A DNA stretch of 64,000 bases from Corynebacterium lujinxingii (GTDB lineage: Bacteria; Actinomycetota; Actinomycetes; Mycobacteriales; Mycobacteriaceae): NCBI RefSeq assembly GCF_014490555.1, contig NZ_CP061032.1, positions 558,001 to 622,000 of the forward strand, given 5' to 3'. Below, in pieces: positions 45,792-55,248 of the stretch (position 1 is its first letter; each line of letters begins with the position of its first letter). The position numbers and the translations under genes are program-made. Under the pieces are notes generated by a model. It was given only the letters and a program-made list of their open reading frames with translations, was not told the DNA's origin and did no database searches.

Positions 45792-46175
45792 ATGCCTATT
45801 GGAAAGGTGAAGTGGTACGACGCCGACAAGGGTTTCGGCTTCGCATCCAACCCGGGAGACGAAGACGTCTTCGTCGGTAAGTCCGTGCTGCCCGACGGGG
45901 TAGAGGAGCTGGTCGCCGGCCAGCGCATCGAGTTCGACTTCGCCGCCGGCCGCCGCGGCCCCCAGGCGTTGCGCGTCAAGGTACTCGACGAGCCGAAGCG
46001 CCGCTCGATCCACCGCCGCAAGCCGGAAGAGTTGGGCAGCATGCTCGCCGACGTGATGACGCTCATCGAAAGCCAGGTTCAGCCCGCGCTGACCAACGGC
46101 CGCTACCCGGACCGCAAGGAAGGCCGCCAGGTCGCCGAGATCCTGCGCGCCGTCGCACGCGAACTCGACGCCTAA
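45792..46175 (+). CDS. cspB: Cold-shock protein with C-terminal extension (CspB type)
   Basis: This 127-residue protein has the OB-fold cold-shock domain at residues 1-66: GKVKWYDADKGFGFASNPGD and DVFV, with RNP1-like KGFGFA and RNP2-like VFVGK. A helical tail (SMLADVMTLIESQVQPALTN) follows. The length matches CspB of C. glutamicum. It binds single-stranded nucleic acid. The long AT-rich leader (AATAGTAATCTTTCTACTTT) probably holds the promoter. Confidence 0.9.
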   Translation: MPIGKVKWYDADKGFGFASNPGDEDVFVGKSVLPDGVEELVAGQRIEFDFAAGRRGPQALRVKVLDEPKRRSIHRRKPEELGSMLADVMTLIESQVQPALTNGRYPDRKEGRQVAEILRAVARELDA

Positions 46176-46185
46176 TAATTACGGC

Positions 46186-46674
46186 CTAGTTAAAGCCGAC
46201 GGACCACGTGGCGATGACAGGGGTTTCCTCCCCGTCATCGCCTTCTTTAATGTCCAGGGTGGTCACCTCGGCGACCACCAGTTTCGCACCCGATGCGGTG
46301 ACGGCGGGCGCGCTTTCCGACGCCGACTCGCCCGAGGTGAACACACGCTCCTCGTTCGCGTCCGGGTCGTCGTAGACAAGCAAGAGCCGCCAGCTGTTTC
46401 GTGCGATCTCGTCGGGAAGCGCGACGGTGACGTCGTCTTCGCCAAGCTGCATCGTGGGCGCGTCGCCGCCGGGGCACTCCTCGTCCAACTCGCAGACGGT
46501 GTAGACGCCGATGTCTTGGGTCTCGCCGTTGGCGGTAACGGACACGGTCAACTCGTCGACAGGCGTTGCGGGGCGGTTGTTCTGCCACTCCAAAAACGCG
46601 TACACGGCGCCGACGAGCACTACCACGCCCACAAGCGCGACGACCAACGTTTTCCACTGCCGGGATTGAGCCAT
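46186..46674 (-). CDS. DUF2771-like anchored protein
   Basis: The protein is 162 residues from the ATG at 46674 (MAQSRQWKTLVVALVGVVVL), with one N-terminal membrane helix and an external domain. The pattern TVSVTANGETQDIGVYTVCE, LDEECPGGDAPT and VALPDEIARNSWRLLLVYDD fits the DUF2771 family; the two Cys may pair. It lies 11 bases downstream of the cyclotransferase gene, so they form an operon. Function unknown. Confidence 0.75.
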   Translation of the reverse strand: MAQSRQWKTLVVALVGVVVLVGAVYAFLEWQNNRPATPVDELTVSVTANGETQDIGVYTVCELDEECPGGDAPTMQLGEDDVTVALPDEIARNSWRLLLVYDDPDANEERVFTSGESASESAPAVTASGAKLVVAEVTTLDIKEGDDGEETPVIATWSVGFN

Positions 46675-46685
46675 AGCGACAGATC

Positions 46686-47447
46686 CTAACTGAAGCGCAC
46701 CCGGTACATGTCCGGCCACCGCTTGCCCGTCAGGTAGAACTCGTCGGTGTCGGGGATGTGCGCGATGCCGTTGAGTACGTGGTTGGGATCTGCGGTGGCG
46801 TTGTTGGGCAGGCCGGAGGCGTCGATAAGCGCTTGCACCTCCCCGGATTCTGCGTCGATGCGCACGATGTCGGTGGAGGTGAAGATGTTGGCGTAGACAT
46901 CGTCGCCCACGCACTCCAACTCGTTGAGCCCCTCGACCGGCTCGCCGTCCATGGTCACGGTGAAGCGCTCGCGCTCTTCCAGCGTGTCCGGGTCCATGCG
47001 ACGCAGCTCGGAGGTGCCGTCGGAGAAGATCACCTCATCCTCGCGCGCGCACAGCCCCCAGCCTTCGCCGTCGTAGGTGGCGCGGCCGATCTCCTCGAGC
47101 GAGTTTGCTTGACGACGAATCGCCGTCCCGTCGAGCCACGTCAACTGCCACAGTGTGTCGTCGACACGTGTGATGCCCTCGCCGAAAAACTCAGGCTCCA
47201 GGTCGACCGAGGTGAGCTCGGTGCCGTCGACGGTGCGGGTGTACAGGCGCGACTCGCCCTCCATGCCGGTGGCCACGTAGATGTTGCCGTCCTCGGACAC
47301 CTCGAGGCCCTGGGTGAAGCTGGTGTCGTCGAACGGTAAGCGCTCGACAACCTCGGCGGTGAGGTGCTCAGGCCCCGCATCGGCGCTGCAGGAGGAAAGC
47401 AGCGCGGCGGCGATGGTGAGTGTGGACAGTGCTTCTCGATGACCCAT
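46686..47447 (-). CDS. Glutaminyl-peptide cyclotransferase-like lipoprotein
   Basis: The protein is 253 residues from the ATG at 47447; an ATG nine bases upstream is possible. The signal ends with the lipobox-like ALLSSC. The mature protein is the beta-propeller plant-type glutamine cyclotransferase: FTQGLEVSEDGNIYVATGME, then LEPEFFGEGITRVDDTLWQL, LNELECVGDDVYANIFTSTD and NHVLNGIAHIPDTDEFYLTG, KRWPDMYRV. The family forms N-terminal pyroglutamate from Gln, here probably on exported proteins. Confidence 0.88.
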   Translation of the reverse strand: MGHREALSTLTIAAALLSSCSADAGPEHLTAEVVERLPFDDTSFTQGLEVSEDGNIYVATGMEGESRLYTRTVDGTELTSVDLEPEFFGEGITRVDDTLWQLTWLDGTAIRRQANSLEEIGRATYDGEGWGLCAREDEVIFSDGTSELRRMDPDTLEERERFTVTMDGEPVEGLNELECVGDDVYANIFTSTDIVRIDAESGEVQALIDASGLPNNATADPNHVLNGIAHIPDTDEFYLTGKRWPDMYRVRFS

Positions 47448-47486
47448 GACCACCATCCTGCCCCACGTCGCGCATAATGGGTAAGC

Positions 47487-48161
47487 GTGTCACGATCCAA
47501 AAACCGCTCCCGCAACCCGCTGCTCGGCCGCGACGCAGTAGCAACCGCCCGCGAGGCGCTGCTCGAGATTGCAGACGGCGAAATCGGCGAACACATCGGA
47601 GTCACCGGGCTGACCCGCAACGTCGCCACCCACCGCTTCGAGGCCGACGTGCCCGGATACGCCGGGTGGGAATGGAACGCCGTGGTCGCCTGCGCCGACG
47701 GCTCCACCTTCATCACCGTCAACGAGGTCGCCCTCGTGCCCTCCCAAGGCGCACTCGAGGCGCCGGACTGGGTGCCGTACTCCGAGCGGCTGCGCCCCGG
47801 CGACCTCGGCCCCGGCGACCTGTTGGAGCTAGCCCCTGACGACGACCGCGTCACCGACGACTCCTTCGCCCGCGACGCCGTCACCTTCACCGGCCGCGAC
47901 ACGAAGCACTACTTGACCAAACGGGGCCTCGAGGACGCCAAGCACCGCTGGCGGACCGGCGACTACGGGCCAAACAGCGAGTTCGCGGAAAAGGCGGCGC
48001 TGTCGTGCCGCACCTGCGCGTTTTACATCCCGATGGCCGAGCCGGTGGGGGAGAACTTCGGCGTGTGCGCCAACGAATACTCCGCCGACGGGCACGTCGT
48101 CGCCTCGTCGTATGGCTGCGGCGCCCACTCCGATACCGAGGTTGCTGGGCCAGGCAAATAG
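47487..48161 (+). CDS. DUF3027 protein
   Basis: This 224-residue protein has a GTG start at 47487. It holds the DUF3027 pattern HRFEADVPGYAGWEWNAVVA and, near the C-terminus, four or more cysteines in CRTCAFYIP and FGVCANEYSADG … YGCGAHSD, which look like a metal-binding knuckle. The middle segment PSQGALEAPDWVPYSERLRP is typical. There is no signal peptide. It is conserved in actinobacteria; function unknown. Confidence 0.8.
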   Translation: MSRSKNRSRNPLLGRDAVATAREALLEIADGEIGEHIGVTGLTRNVATHRFEADVPGYAGWEWNAVVACADGSTFITVNEVALVPSQGALEAPDWVPYSERLRPGDLGPGDLLELAPDDDRVTDDSFARDAVTFTGRDTKHYLTKRGLEDAKHRWRTGDYGPNSEFAEKAALSCRTCAFYIPMAEPVGENFGVCANEYSADGHVVASSYGCGAHSDTEVAGPGK

Positions 48162-48199
48162 TTGCATTTTCCCAGCAGACTTTGAAAAACTAAGCCCCC

Positions 48200-49669
48200 G
48201 TGAGTACGACCACGGGAGCACAACTGCATAAGGACCAGCCGCAGCCGCGCGGCGGGCTGGACGCCTTCTTCCACATCACCGAGCGCGGATCCACGGTGGG
48301 CACCGAGGTGCGCGCCGGGGTGGTGACCTTCTTCGCGATGGCCTACATCGTGCTGCTTAACCCGCTGATCATCGGCACCAGTCCCGACCGCGAAGGCGTC
48401 GTGCTGGGCATTCCGCAGGTGGCCGCCGCCACCGCGTTGGCCGCCGGCGTGATGAGCATCCTGTTCGGCGTGATTGCCAAGTACCCGTTCGGTATCGCGA
48501 CCGGTTTGGGCATCAACACGCTCGTCGCCGTGACCATGGTGGGCCAGCAGGGCCTGACCTGGCCGGAGGCGATGGGGCTGGTGGTCATCGACGGCATCAT
48601 CATCGTGCTGCTTGCCATCTCCGGGTTCCGCACCGCCGTGTTCAACGCCATCCCGGATTCGATGAAGGTGGCCATGAGTGTGGGCATCGGCATGTTCATC
48701 GCCACCATCGGGCTTGTCGACGCCGGCTTTGTCCGCCGCATTCCCGACGCCGCCATGACCACCGTGCCGGTCCAGCTGGGTACCGGCGGATCGATCGCGT
48801 CCTGGCCGACCTTCGTTTTCATCGTCGGCCTGTTCATCTGCGGCTTCATGGTAGTGCGCAACGTGCGCGGCGGGCTGTTCATCGGCATCATCGCCACCAC
48901 GGTCATCGCCATGATCGTCGAGGCGATTACCGGCGCCGGCTCGTCCGCCGACAACCCGGAGGGCTGGGGCATGGCTGTGCCGGCGCTGCCGGACTCCTTC
49001 GGCGGCGTCCCGGATCTGTCCATCGTGGGCGACGTCGACCTGTTCGGCGCGTTTGTGAACCTGGGCGTGATCTCCGCGTCGCTGCTCGTGTTCACCCTGG
49101 TGCTGGCGAACTTCTTCGACGCCATGGGCACCATGACCGCGCTCGGCCGCCAGGCCGGACTGTCCGGCGACGACGGCGTGCTGCCGGACATGAAGCGCGC
49201 CCTGGTCGTCGAAGGCTTCGGCGCCGTCGTCGGCGGCGCGGCCTCGGCGTCGTCGAACACGGTGTTCGTGGATTCGTCGGCAGGCATCGCCGACGGCGCG
49301 CGCACGGGCCTAGCCAACGTGGTCACTGGCGTGCTGTTCCTCGCCGCGATGTTCTTCACCCCGCTCTACGAGGTTGTGCCCATCGAGGCTGCCGCCCCGG
49401 TGCTCGTCGTCGTGGGTGCGCTGATGATGATGCAGGTCGGCCAGATCGCATGGAACGACTTCTCGGTCGCCCTTCCGGCGTTCCTGACCATCGTGACCAT
49501 GCCGCTGACGTACTCGATTGCCAACGGCATCGGCGTCGGCTTCATCTCGTTTGCCTTGCTGTCGCTGTTCGCCGGCAAGGCGAAGGACATCCACTGGCTC
49601 ATGTGGCTCATCTCCGCCCTGTTTGTCGTCTACTTCGCGCAGGGCCCGATCTTGGCGGCGCTGGGCTAA
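48200..49669 (+). CDS. NCS2-family (AzgA-like) purine permease
   Basis: The 489-residue protein has about twelve helices and the AzgA-subfamily blocks TEVRAGVVTFFAMAYIVLLN, FGIATGLGINTLVAV and NFFDAMGTMTALGRQAG. It imports adenine, guanine or hypoxanthine with protons. GTG start at 48200. The next gene begins on the base after its stop. Confidence 0.88.
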   Translation: MSTTTGAQLHKDQPQPRGGLDAFFHITERGSTVGTEVRAGVVTFFAMAYIVLLNPLIIGTSPDREGVVLGIPQVAAATALAAGVMSILFGVIAKYPFGIATGLGINTLVAVTMVGQQGLTWPEAMGLVVIDGIIIVLLAISGFRTAVFNAIPDSMKVAMSVGIGMFIATIGLVDAGFVRRIPDAAMTTVPVQLGTGGSIASWPTFVFIVGLFICGFMVVRNVRGGLFIGIIATTVIAMIVEAITGAGSSADNPEGWGMAVPALPDSFGGVPDLSIVGDVDLFGAFVNLGVISASLLVFTLVLANFFDAMGTMTALGRQAGLSGDDGVLPDMKRALVVEGFGAVVGGAASASSNTVFVDSSAGIADGARTGLANVVTGVLFLAAMFFTPLYEVVPIEAAAPVLVVVGALMMMQVGQIAWNDFSVALPAFLTIVTMPLTYSIANGIGVGFISFALLSLFAGKAKDIHWLMWLISALFVVYFAQGPILAALG

Positions 49670-50470
49670 ATGCAGGTGCGTATCGACGACCCGAGCGATG
49701 AGCGTCTCGACGACATCCGCGACCTGAAGCACTCCGACAAGGAGAAAGGCCTCGTCTTCGCCGAAGGCCCGCTCGTGGCCGGACGGTTGGTGGAGTCGCG
49801 CTTCCCGGTGCGCGCGGTGTTTGGTTTCGGCGGCCGGCTCGAGTCGTTCATGGCCGACTACGGCGCCGAGCTGGCGCAGCGCGGCATCCCGGTCTATGAG
49901 ATCACCCGCCAGATCATGGGGGAGGTTGCCGGCTACGACATGCACCGCGGCCTGTTGGTCTCCGCCGACAAGCCGGCGCCGCTTTCGGTGGCCGGCGTCA
50001 TCGAAAGCGCCCGCACGCTGGTGATCCTGGAGGGCGTGGGCGATCACGAGAACATCGGGTCGATCTTCCGCAACGCTGCCGGCATGGGCGTCGACGGCGT
50101 GCTCTTCGGCGCCGCCACCGCCGACCCGCTCTACCGCCGCAGTGTGCGCGTGTCCATGGGGCATGTGCTGCGCACCCCGTTCGCGCACCTCGACGGCACG
50201 CCGACGACGTGGCAGCGCTCCCTCGACGAGCTGCGCGACGCTGGCTGGTGGCTCGTCTCACTCACGCCTGCCGACGACGCCGTCGACCTGAAAGATGCCA
50301 TCGGCGGCCACGAAAAGGTCGCGTTTTTGGTCGGCGGGGAAGGCCCGGGGCTGACCCCGCACGCGATGCGCGCCACCGACGTGCGCGCGAAGATCCCGAT
50401 GGCACCGGGCACCGACTCGCTCAACGTGGCCACCTCGGCGGCCATCGCGTTTTACGAGCGGATGCGCTAG
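49670..50470 (+). CDS. TrmH/SpoU-family RNA methyltransferase
   Basis: The 266-residue protein has an N-terminal substrate domain (residues 1-100) and a SPOUT knot: motif 1 LEGVGDHENIGSIFRNAAGM, motif 2 VAFLVGGEGPGLTPHAM and motif 3 IPMAPGTDSLNVATSAAIAF. It methylates a ribose 2'-OH in rRNA or tRNA using SAM; the target is not decided. Its ATG directly follows the permease TAA. Confidence 0.9.
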   Translation: MQVRIDDPSDERLDDIRDLKHSDKEKGLVFAEGPLVAGRLVESRFPVRAVFGFGGRLESFMADYGAELAQRGIPVYEITRQIMGEVAGYDMHRGLLVSADKPAPLSVAGVIESARTLVILEGVGDHENIGSIFRNAAGMGVDGVLFGAATADPLYRRSVRVSMGHVLRTPFAHLDGTPTTWQRSLDELRDAGWWLVSLTPADDAVDLKDAIGGHEKVAFLVGGEGPGLTPHAMRATDVRAKIPMAPGTDSLNVATSAAIAFYERMR

Positions 50471-51306
50471 CGGTCGAAGTGCCGGATGCGTTCCTTGAAC
50501 GCGGCCGTCCACTCCGCGGCCCGGCGGCGCAGGCCGCGGCCGACGCGTTTGGCGGCGGCGACGGAGGCGTCGGCAAGCTCAGCGAACTCGTCGCCTTCCT
50601 CCTTCTCCGAGGCCACCTCGTAGTCGTCGTACGCCTTGTCGCGCTCGGCGAACTTCGCCGCCACATCGCCCACCGACTTCACGGCGGGCGTTTTCTCCTC
50701 GATCTTCGGCTCCGGGCGGCCGTCCACCGCGTAGCCGACGACGTTGATGTCGGGCCCGTCCGCGCCGATCTCGGTGCCCACCCACGCCTGCTCTGCGGCG
50801 AGCGCGAGGTCCTTCGGCTCGAACGGCAGCGCGATGCCGCCGGCCTGCTCCGCCTTCTCGCCGGCCCAGTAGGGCGCCTCGAACGGCTCCGGCAGGCCGA
50901 TGTCCTCGATGACCTGGGTGCGGGTGGCGCAGAAGCTGCGCACCACCTTGTCGCCGTGAAAATGCGCGAAGCCGCCGAAATCGCTGTCGGTGCCCTGCGC
51001 GATGACGAACACGTCCGCCGCCGGCAGCGCGGTGTGCCACGAGGTGGGGGAGGACAGCTCGGTGACGCTGTCAAGCATGCGCACCACGGAGATGCCCGGA
51101 AAACCCGCGATGTAGAACTCGTCGCGGCCCGGCACCGACGAGCGGTTCAGTGGGAACGAACCGATCGGCGTGATCGGCCACGCCGGGTTGACCTGGGAGA
51201 GCAGTTTGCGTCCGAAGCCGCGGTCGGCCTTCGGCTCGCGCTGTAACACTTCAGCGGGTTCGGCGGTGTTGACGAACCACAGCGTGACCACGACATTGAA
51301 TTCCAT
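50467..51306 (-). CDS. Conserved actinobacterial protein of unknown function
   Basis: The 279-residue soluble protein MEFNVVVTLWFVNTAEPAEV has blocks such as SFPLNRSSVPGRDEFYIAGF, PGISVVRML and HFHGDKVVRSFCATRTQVIE, EAPYWAGEKAE, and a charged helical C-terminus. Its stop overlaps the TrmH stop, and it lies four bases after sepH on the same strand. I do not recognise a catalytic motif. Confidence 0.65.
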   Translation of the reverse strand: MEFNVVVTLWFVNTAEPAEVLQREPKADRGFGRKLLSQVNPAWPITPIGSFPLNRSSVPGRDEFYIAGFPGISVVRMLDSVTELSSPTSWHTALPAADVFVIAQGTDSDFGGFAHFHGDKVVRSFCATRTQVIEDIGLPEPFEAPYWAGEKAEQAGGIALPFEPKDLALAAEQAWVGTEIGADGPDINVVGYAVDGRPEPKIEEKTPAVKSVGDVAAKFAERDKAYDDYEVASEKEEGDEFAELADASVAAAKRVGRGLRRRAAEWTAAFKERIRHFDR

Positions 51307-51309
51307 GGC

Positions 51310-52224
51310 TTACCGCTTCGGCCGTTTCGTGTTCGTGCGCACGCCGAGGAGCACGTCCTCCCAGTGCGGGGTCACCGACTTGCGGCGGCGCTTCTGCGGC
51401 TGCTCCTCCTCGTCCGGGTGACGCAGGAAATCGCCCTCGAGTACCTCGTCGCTCTCCTGCGGGTTCGGCACGATGTCCACCGGTGTGGTGGGGGCGTCGT
51501 CGTTATCCAGCGAACGCACCGCGGACAGGGAACGCACCGGCTGAGCAAAATCCGGGTCGGTGAGGTCTGCGGCCATGCCGTTGCGGGCCTCGGTCTGCGC
51601 GGGCGAGCCCATCGAGCGCTTGAACGACCACAGCGCCTCGTTCTCCGTAAGGCCGGCCTGCCAGGTCACGTGCACGACCCAGGTGTCGCCCTGCTCGCGG
51701 GTCGCATCCCAGGTTGCGTCCGAAATGGAGTGCCCGCGCGCGGCGAAGGACGTCGCCAGGATTTCCAGCAGCGTCTGCTTCGACGTGCCGTCCTCGCGCA
51801 ACGGGTGCGACTGCTTGGCGGCCTCGGCAACCTGGGCGCGCTCGAGCAGCACCGGGTGGGCGTAGGAGTCGAGACGGCTTTCGGCCACGCCCATCTCCTC
51901 GGCCAACTCGGCGGTGGTGGCGCCGGCGCGGATGCGGGCCTGGATCTCGTTCGGGCGCATCGACAGCGGGGTGGCGTAGAGCGGGTCGGGCTCGGGCAGC
52001 GAGCGCGGGGCCTCGACCGGTTCCGGGGCAACCTCCGGCTCGGGCGCCTGCTTGGCGGGTTCGAGCTCGGTGTCGTATTTGGGGGCCGGCTCGGCGGCGG
52101 GGGAGTCGTCGTCAAGCGAAGGTGCTAACTCGGCCCGGGCGAGCTGGTAGCGCACGCCCTCGTCGTCGCGGAGAACGTAAAACGTCTCCGTCGACTCGTC
52201 TTCCAGGAAATACAGCTCGCGCAT
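51310..52224 (-). CDS. sepH: Septation protein SepH
   Basis: The protein is 304 residues from the ATG at 52224 (MRELYFLEDESTETFYVLRD), the DUF3071 domain. It includes an HTH (EIQARIRAGATTAELAEEMG) and continues VAESRLDSYAHPVLLERAQV AEAA; the C-terminus is charged and ends RRKSVTPHWEDVLLGVRTNT. In Streptomyces and mycobacteria SepH promotes FtsZ assembly (established). A Pro/Glu-rich segment (about residues 45-80) is low-complexity. Confidence 0.88.
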   Translation of the reverse strand: MRELYFLEDESTETFYVLRDDEGVRYQLARAELAPSLDDDSPAAEPAPKYDTELEPAKQAPEPEVAPEPVEAPRSLPEPDPLYATPLSMRPNEIQARIRAGATTAELAEEMGVAESRLDSYAHPVLLERAQVAEAAKQSHPLREDGTSKQTLLEILATSFAARGHSISDATWDATREQGDTWVVHVTWQAGLTENEALWSFKRSMGSPAQTEARNGMAADLTDPDFAQPVRSLSAVRSLDNDDAPTTPVDIVPNPQESDEVLEGDFLRHPDEEEQPQKRRRKSVTPHWEDVLLGVRTNTKRPKR

Positions 52225-52234
52225 GGATCTCACC

Positions 52235-53341
52235 CTATCGAACACCTACCCCGCTACGCAGCAGGTAGTCCACGGCATGTGTGAGAGTGCGCACGTCTTC
52301 CGGATCCACCGCCGGGAACATGCCCACGCGCAACTGGTTGCGGCCGAGCTTGCGGTAGGGCTCCGTGTCCACAATCCCGTTTGCGCGCAGCACCTTTGCG
52401 ACAACTCCAGCATCCACCCCGTCATCAAAATCGATCGTGCCCACTACCTGCGAGCGGGCCTTGATGTCCTGCACGTACGGCGACGCATGCGGGTGGGCCT
52501 CGGCCCAGGAGTAGAGGATCTGCGACGACTCGCGGGTGCGCGCCACCATCGCGTCCAGGCCGCCTTGCTCGAGCATCCAGTCGATCTGCTCGGCGAGCAT
52601 CACCAGCGTGGCCACCGCCGGGGTGTTGTACGTCTGGTGCTTGCGCGAATTTTCCGCTGCGGTGCGCAGGCTCAGGCTCGCCGGGATGTAGCGCTGCGCG
52701 TGCAGCCGTTCGATGCGCTCGAGGGCCGCCGGGCTGAGCACCGCCACCCACAGCCCGCCGTCGGAGGCGAAGCACTTCTGCGGGGAGAAGTAGTACGCGT
52801 CCGCGTTGGTGATGTCGACGGGGAGGCCACCGGCTGCGGAGGTGGCGTCGACAAGCGTGAGCGCATCGGTGTCGGGCCGTACCACCGGCGCCATAACTCC
52901 GGTGGAGGTCTCGTTGTGCGCCCACGCCACCACGTCCGCGTCCACGCCTGCGAGCACGTTCGGGTCGTGCGACTCGGCCACGTGCGGCGCGGTGAGCCAC
53001 GGGGTGTGCGTGGCTTTGGCGAACTTGCCCGAAAACTCGCCGAAGGCCAGGTGCGCAGCTCGCTTCTCGACGAGACCGAACGCCGCCGCATCCCAAAACG
53101 CTGTTGCGCCGCCGGTGCCGAGGGCGACCAGGTGGTCGTCGTCAAGCGAGAAAAGCTCTTGCAAGCCCTCCTGGATGCGAGCGACCAGGTGTTTCACCGG
53201 CGCCTGGCGGTGCGAGGTCCCCATCGCCGCGGACGTGGCCACCGCGTCCAGCTGCGCCTGACGAATTTTCGACGGCCCGCACCCGAAACGGCCGTCGCGG
53301 GGGAGGAGGTCAGAAGGCAGCGTAACGTTCACGTCGGCCAT
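52235..53341 (-). CDS. serC: Phosphoserine aminotransferase
   Basis: The 368-residue PLP enzyme of serine biosynthesis matches the mycobacterial-type SerC: DGRFGCGPSKIRQAQLDAVA, GTGGATAFWDAAAFGLVE, VAWAHNETSTGVMAPV and the PLP-lysine region DAYYFSPQKCFASDGGLWVA. It converts 3-phosphohydroxypyruvate to phosphoserine. It lies ten bases upstream of sepH on the same strand and is divergent from gltA. Confidence 0.93.
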   Translation of the reverse strand: MADVNVTLPSDLLPRDGRFGCGPSKIRQAQLDAVATSAAMGTSHRQAPVKHLVARIQEGLQELFSLDDDHLVALGTGGATAFWDAAAFGLVEKRAAHLAFGEFSGKFAKATHTPWLTAPHVAESHDPNVLAGVDADVVAWAHNETSTGVMAPVVRPDTDALTLVDATSAAGGLPVDITNADAYYFSPQKCFASDGGLWVAVLSPAALERIERLHAQRYIPASLSLRTAAENSRKHQTYNTPAVATLVMLAEQIDWMLEQGGLDAMVARTRESSQILYSWAEAHPHASPYVQDIKARSQVVGTIDFDDGVDAGVVAKVLRANGIVDTEPYRKLGRNQLRVGMFPAVDPEDVRTLTHAVDYLLRSGVGVR

Positions 53342-53379
53342 GCTATTGCTTTGTGGTCATTCCTTTTAAATCGCAACGT

Positions 53380-53395
53380 TGTCATGCGCGTCACA
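53380..53395 (+). promoter_or_regulatory. Candidate GlxR/CRP site and promoter of gltA
   Basis: TGTCATGCGCGTCACA differs from the GlxR consensus TGTGA-N6-TCACA at one half-site base. A -10 TAGAGT lies at 53404-53409. GlxR control of gltA is known in C. glutamicum; here it is inferred from the site. Confidence 0.45.
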
Positions 53396-53470
53396 ATCTT
53401 TGCTAGAGTGCGTTACAGAAATCGCGCCGCCGCAACGGGGGCGCACATACAACGTTGGAAAGGGAAAACA

Positions 53471-54766
53471 GTGGCTTCTGACAACAAGGACAAGGCCGTA
53501 CTCCACTACCCGGGTGGCGAGTACGAAATGGACATCATGCACGCCACCGAAGGCAACGACGGTGTCGTGCTGGGCAAGTTCCTCGGCGAAACCGGCCTGG
53601 TCACCTTCGACCCCGGCTACGTCTCCACCGGCTCCACCGAATCCAAGATCACCTACATCGACGGCGACGAAGGCATCCTGCGCTACCGCGGCTACGACAT
53701 CGCGGACCTCGCCGAAAACGCCACCTTCAACGAGGTGTCCTACCTGCTGATCAATGGCGAGCTGCCGACCACCGATGAGCTTGAGCACTTCAACTCCGAA
53801 CTGCGCCACCACACGCTGCTGGACGAGGACTTCAAGGCCGCGTTCAACATCTTCCCGCGCAACGCCCACCCGATGGCCGTGCTGGCCTCCTCGGTGAACA
53901 TTCTGTCCGCCTACTACCAAAACCAGCTCGACCCGCTCGACGAGGAACAGCTGGACAAGGCCACCGTGCGCCTCATGGCTAAGGTGCCGATGCTCGCCGC
54001 CTACGCCTACCGCGCATCCCGCGGCAAGCCGTACATGTACCCGGACAACTCGCTCAACCCGCGCGAGAACTTCATGCGCATGATGTTCGGCTACCCGACC
54101 GAGGACTACCACGTCGACCCGGTGCTGACCAAGGCCCTGGACAAGCTGCTCATCCTGCATGCCGACCACGAGCAGAACTGCTCCACCTCCACCGTGCGCA
54201 TGATCGCGTCGGCCCAGGCCAACATGTTCGTCTCCATCGCCGGCGGCATCAACGCCCTGGCCGGCCCGCTGCACGGTGGCGCCAACCAGGCCGTCCTGGA
54301 GATGCTTGAGGACATCAAGAACAACCACGACGGCGACGCCACCGACTTCATGACGCGCGTGAAGAACAAGGAAAAGGGCGTGCGCCTCATGGGCTTCGGC
54401 CACCGCGTGTACAAGAACTACGACCCGCGCGCGGCCATCGTGAAGGACACCGCCCACGAGGTCCTCGAACACCTCGGCGGCGACGAGCTGCTCGACCTGG
54501 CCATGGAGCTCGAGCAGATCGCGCTTAACGACGACTACTTCATCGAGCGCAAGCTCTACCCGAACGTCGACTTCTACACCGGCCTGATCTACCGCGCCAT
54601 GGGCTTCCCGACGGACTTCTTCACCGTCCTGTTCGCCATCGGCCGCCTCCCGGGCTGGATCGCCCAGTACCGCGAGCAGCTCGAGATGAACACGAAGATC
54701 AACCGCCCGCGCCAGATCTACACCGGCTACCAGCAGCGCGATTTCGTCCCGCGCGACCAGCGCTAG
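53471..54766 (+). CDS. gltA: Citrate synthase
   Basis: The protein is 431 residues from the GTG at 53471 (MASDNKDKAVLHYPGGEYEM) with a GGAAAGGG box upstream. Active-site segments are LHGGANQAVLEMLEDI, MGFGHRVYKNYDPRA and PNVDFYTGLIYRAMGFP, as in type II bacterial enzymes. It forms citrate from oxaloacetate and acetyl-CoA. The frame is open far upstream, but only this start fits the family. Confidence 0.97.
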   Translation: MASDNKDKAVLHYPGGEYEMDIMHATEGNDGVVLGKFLGETGLVTFDPGYVSTGSTESKITYIDGDEGILRYRGYDIADLAENATFNEVSYLLINGELPTTDELEHFNSELRHHTLLDEDFKAAFNIFPRNAHPMAVLASSVNILSAYYQNQLDPLDEEQLDKATVRLMAKVPMLAAYAYRASRGKPYMYPDNSLNPRENFMRMMFGYPTEDYHVDPVLTKALDKLLILHADHEQNCSTSTVRMIASAQANMFVSIAGGINALAGPLHGGANQAVLEMLEDIKNNHDGDATDFMTRVKNKEKGVRLMGFGHRVYKNYDPRAAIVKDTAHEVLEHLGGDELLDLAMELEQIALNDDYFIERKLYPNVDFYTGLIYRAMGFPTDFFTVLFAIGRLPGWIAQYREQLEMNTKINRPRQIYTGYQQRDFVPRDQR

Positions 54767-54774
54767 CGCAACGG

Positions 54775-54805
54775 TTCAACCGTCGAGACACCGTTCCCCT
54801 ATAAT
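54775..54805 (+). promoter_or_regulatory. Promoter of the FKBP gene
   Basis: A perfect TATAAT (54800-54805) with a weak TTCAAC -35 (54775-54780) lies 66 bases before the ATG. Confidence 0.5.
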
Positions 54806-54870
54806 TCTCGGGGGAAGTTCTCGGCGGTTTTTTAATGTTTACCGCAAAAATCTTCAAGGAGATCGCACTC

Positions 54871-55236
54871 ATGGAAATGGAAAAGCCGTTCATCGAAGCA
54901 CCTGAGGGCCCGGCACCGACCGACCTCGTGATCGAAGACATCACCGTTGGCGAGGGCGAAGAAGCAGTGGCTGGCGGCTTCGTCAAAGTCCACTACTTGG
55001 GTGTGGATTACGAAACGGGCGAGGAGTTCGACTCCTCCTGGGACCGCGGCGAGGCAGCCGAGTTCCCGCTCGCCGGCCTCATCGCGGGCTGGCAGGAAGG
55101 AATCCCGGGCATGAAAGTCGGCGGCCGCCGCCAGCTGACCATCCCGCCGGAGAAGGCCTACGGCCCGGCGGGCGGCGGGCACCCGCTGTCCGGGCGCACG
55201 CTGATTTTCATCATCGACCTGCTCGACGCGCGCTAG
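54871..55236 (+). CDS. fkbA: FKBP-type peptidyl-prolyl isomerase
   Basis: The protein is 121 residues from the ATG at 54871 with an AAGGAG box. The fold pattern VKVHYLGVDYETGEEFDSSW, FPLAGLIAGWQEGIPGMKVG, GRRQLTIPPEKAYGP and LIFIIDLLDAR is complete, and FKBP active-site residues (Tyr, Asp, Phe, Trp) are kept. It is cytosolic and aids folding. The aldo/keto reductase starts 12 bases later. Confidence 0.92.
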   Translation: MEMEKPFIEAPEGPAPTDLVIEDITVGEGEEAVAGGFVKVHYLGVDYETGEEFDSSWDRGEAAEFPLAGLIAGWQEGIPGMKVGGRRQLTIPPEKAYGPAGGGHPLSGRTLIFIIDLLDAR

Positions 55237-55248
55237 AAGGTTTCGGTC

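Noticed and set aside
52223..53470. Long N-terminal extension of citrate synthase
   Set aside because: The upstream frame is antisense to serC; family similarity begins at the GTG at 53471 with a proper ribosome site.
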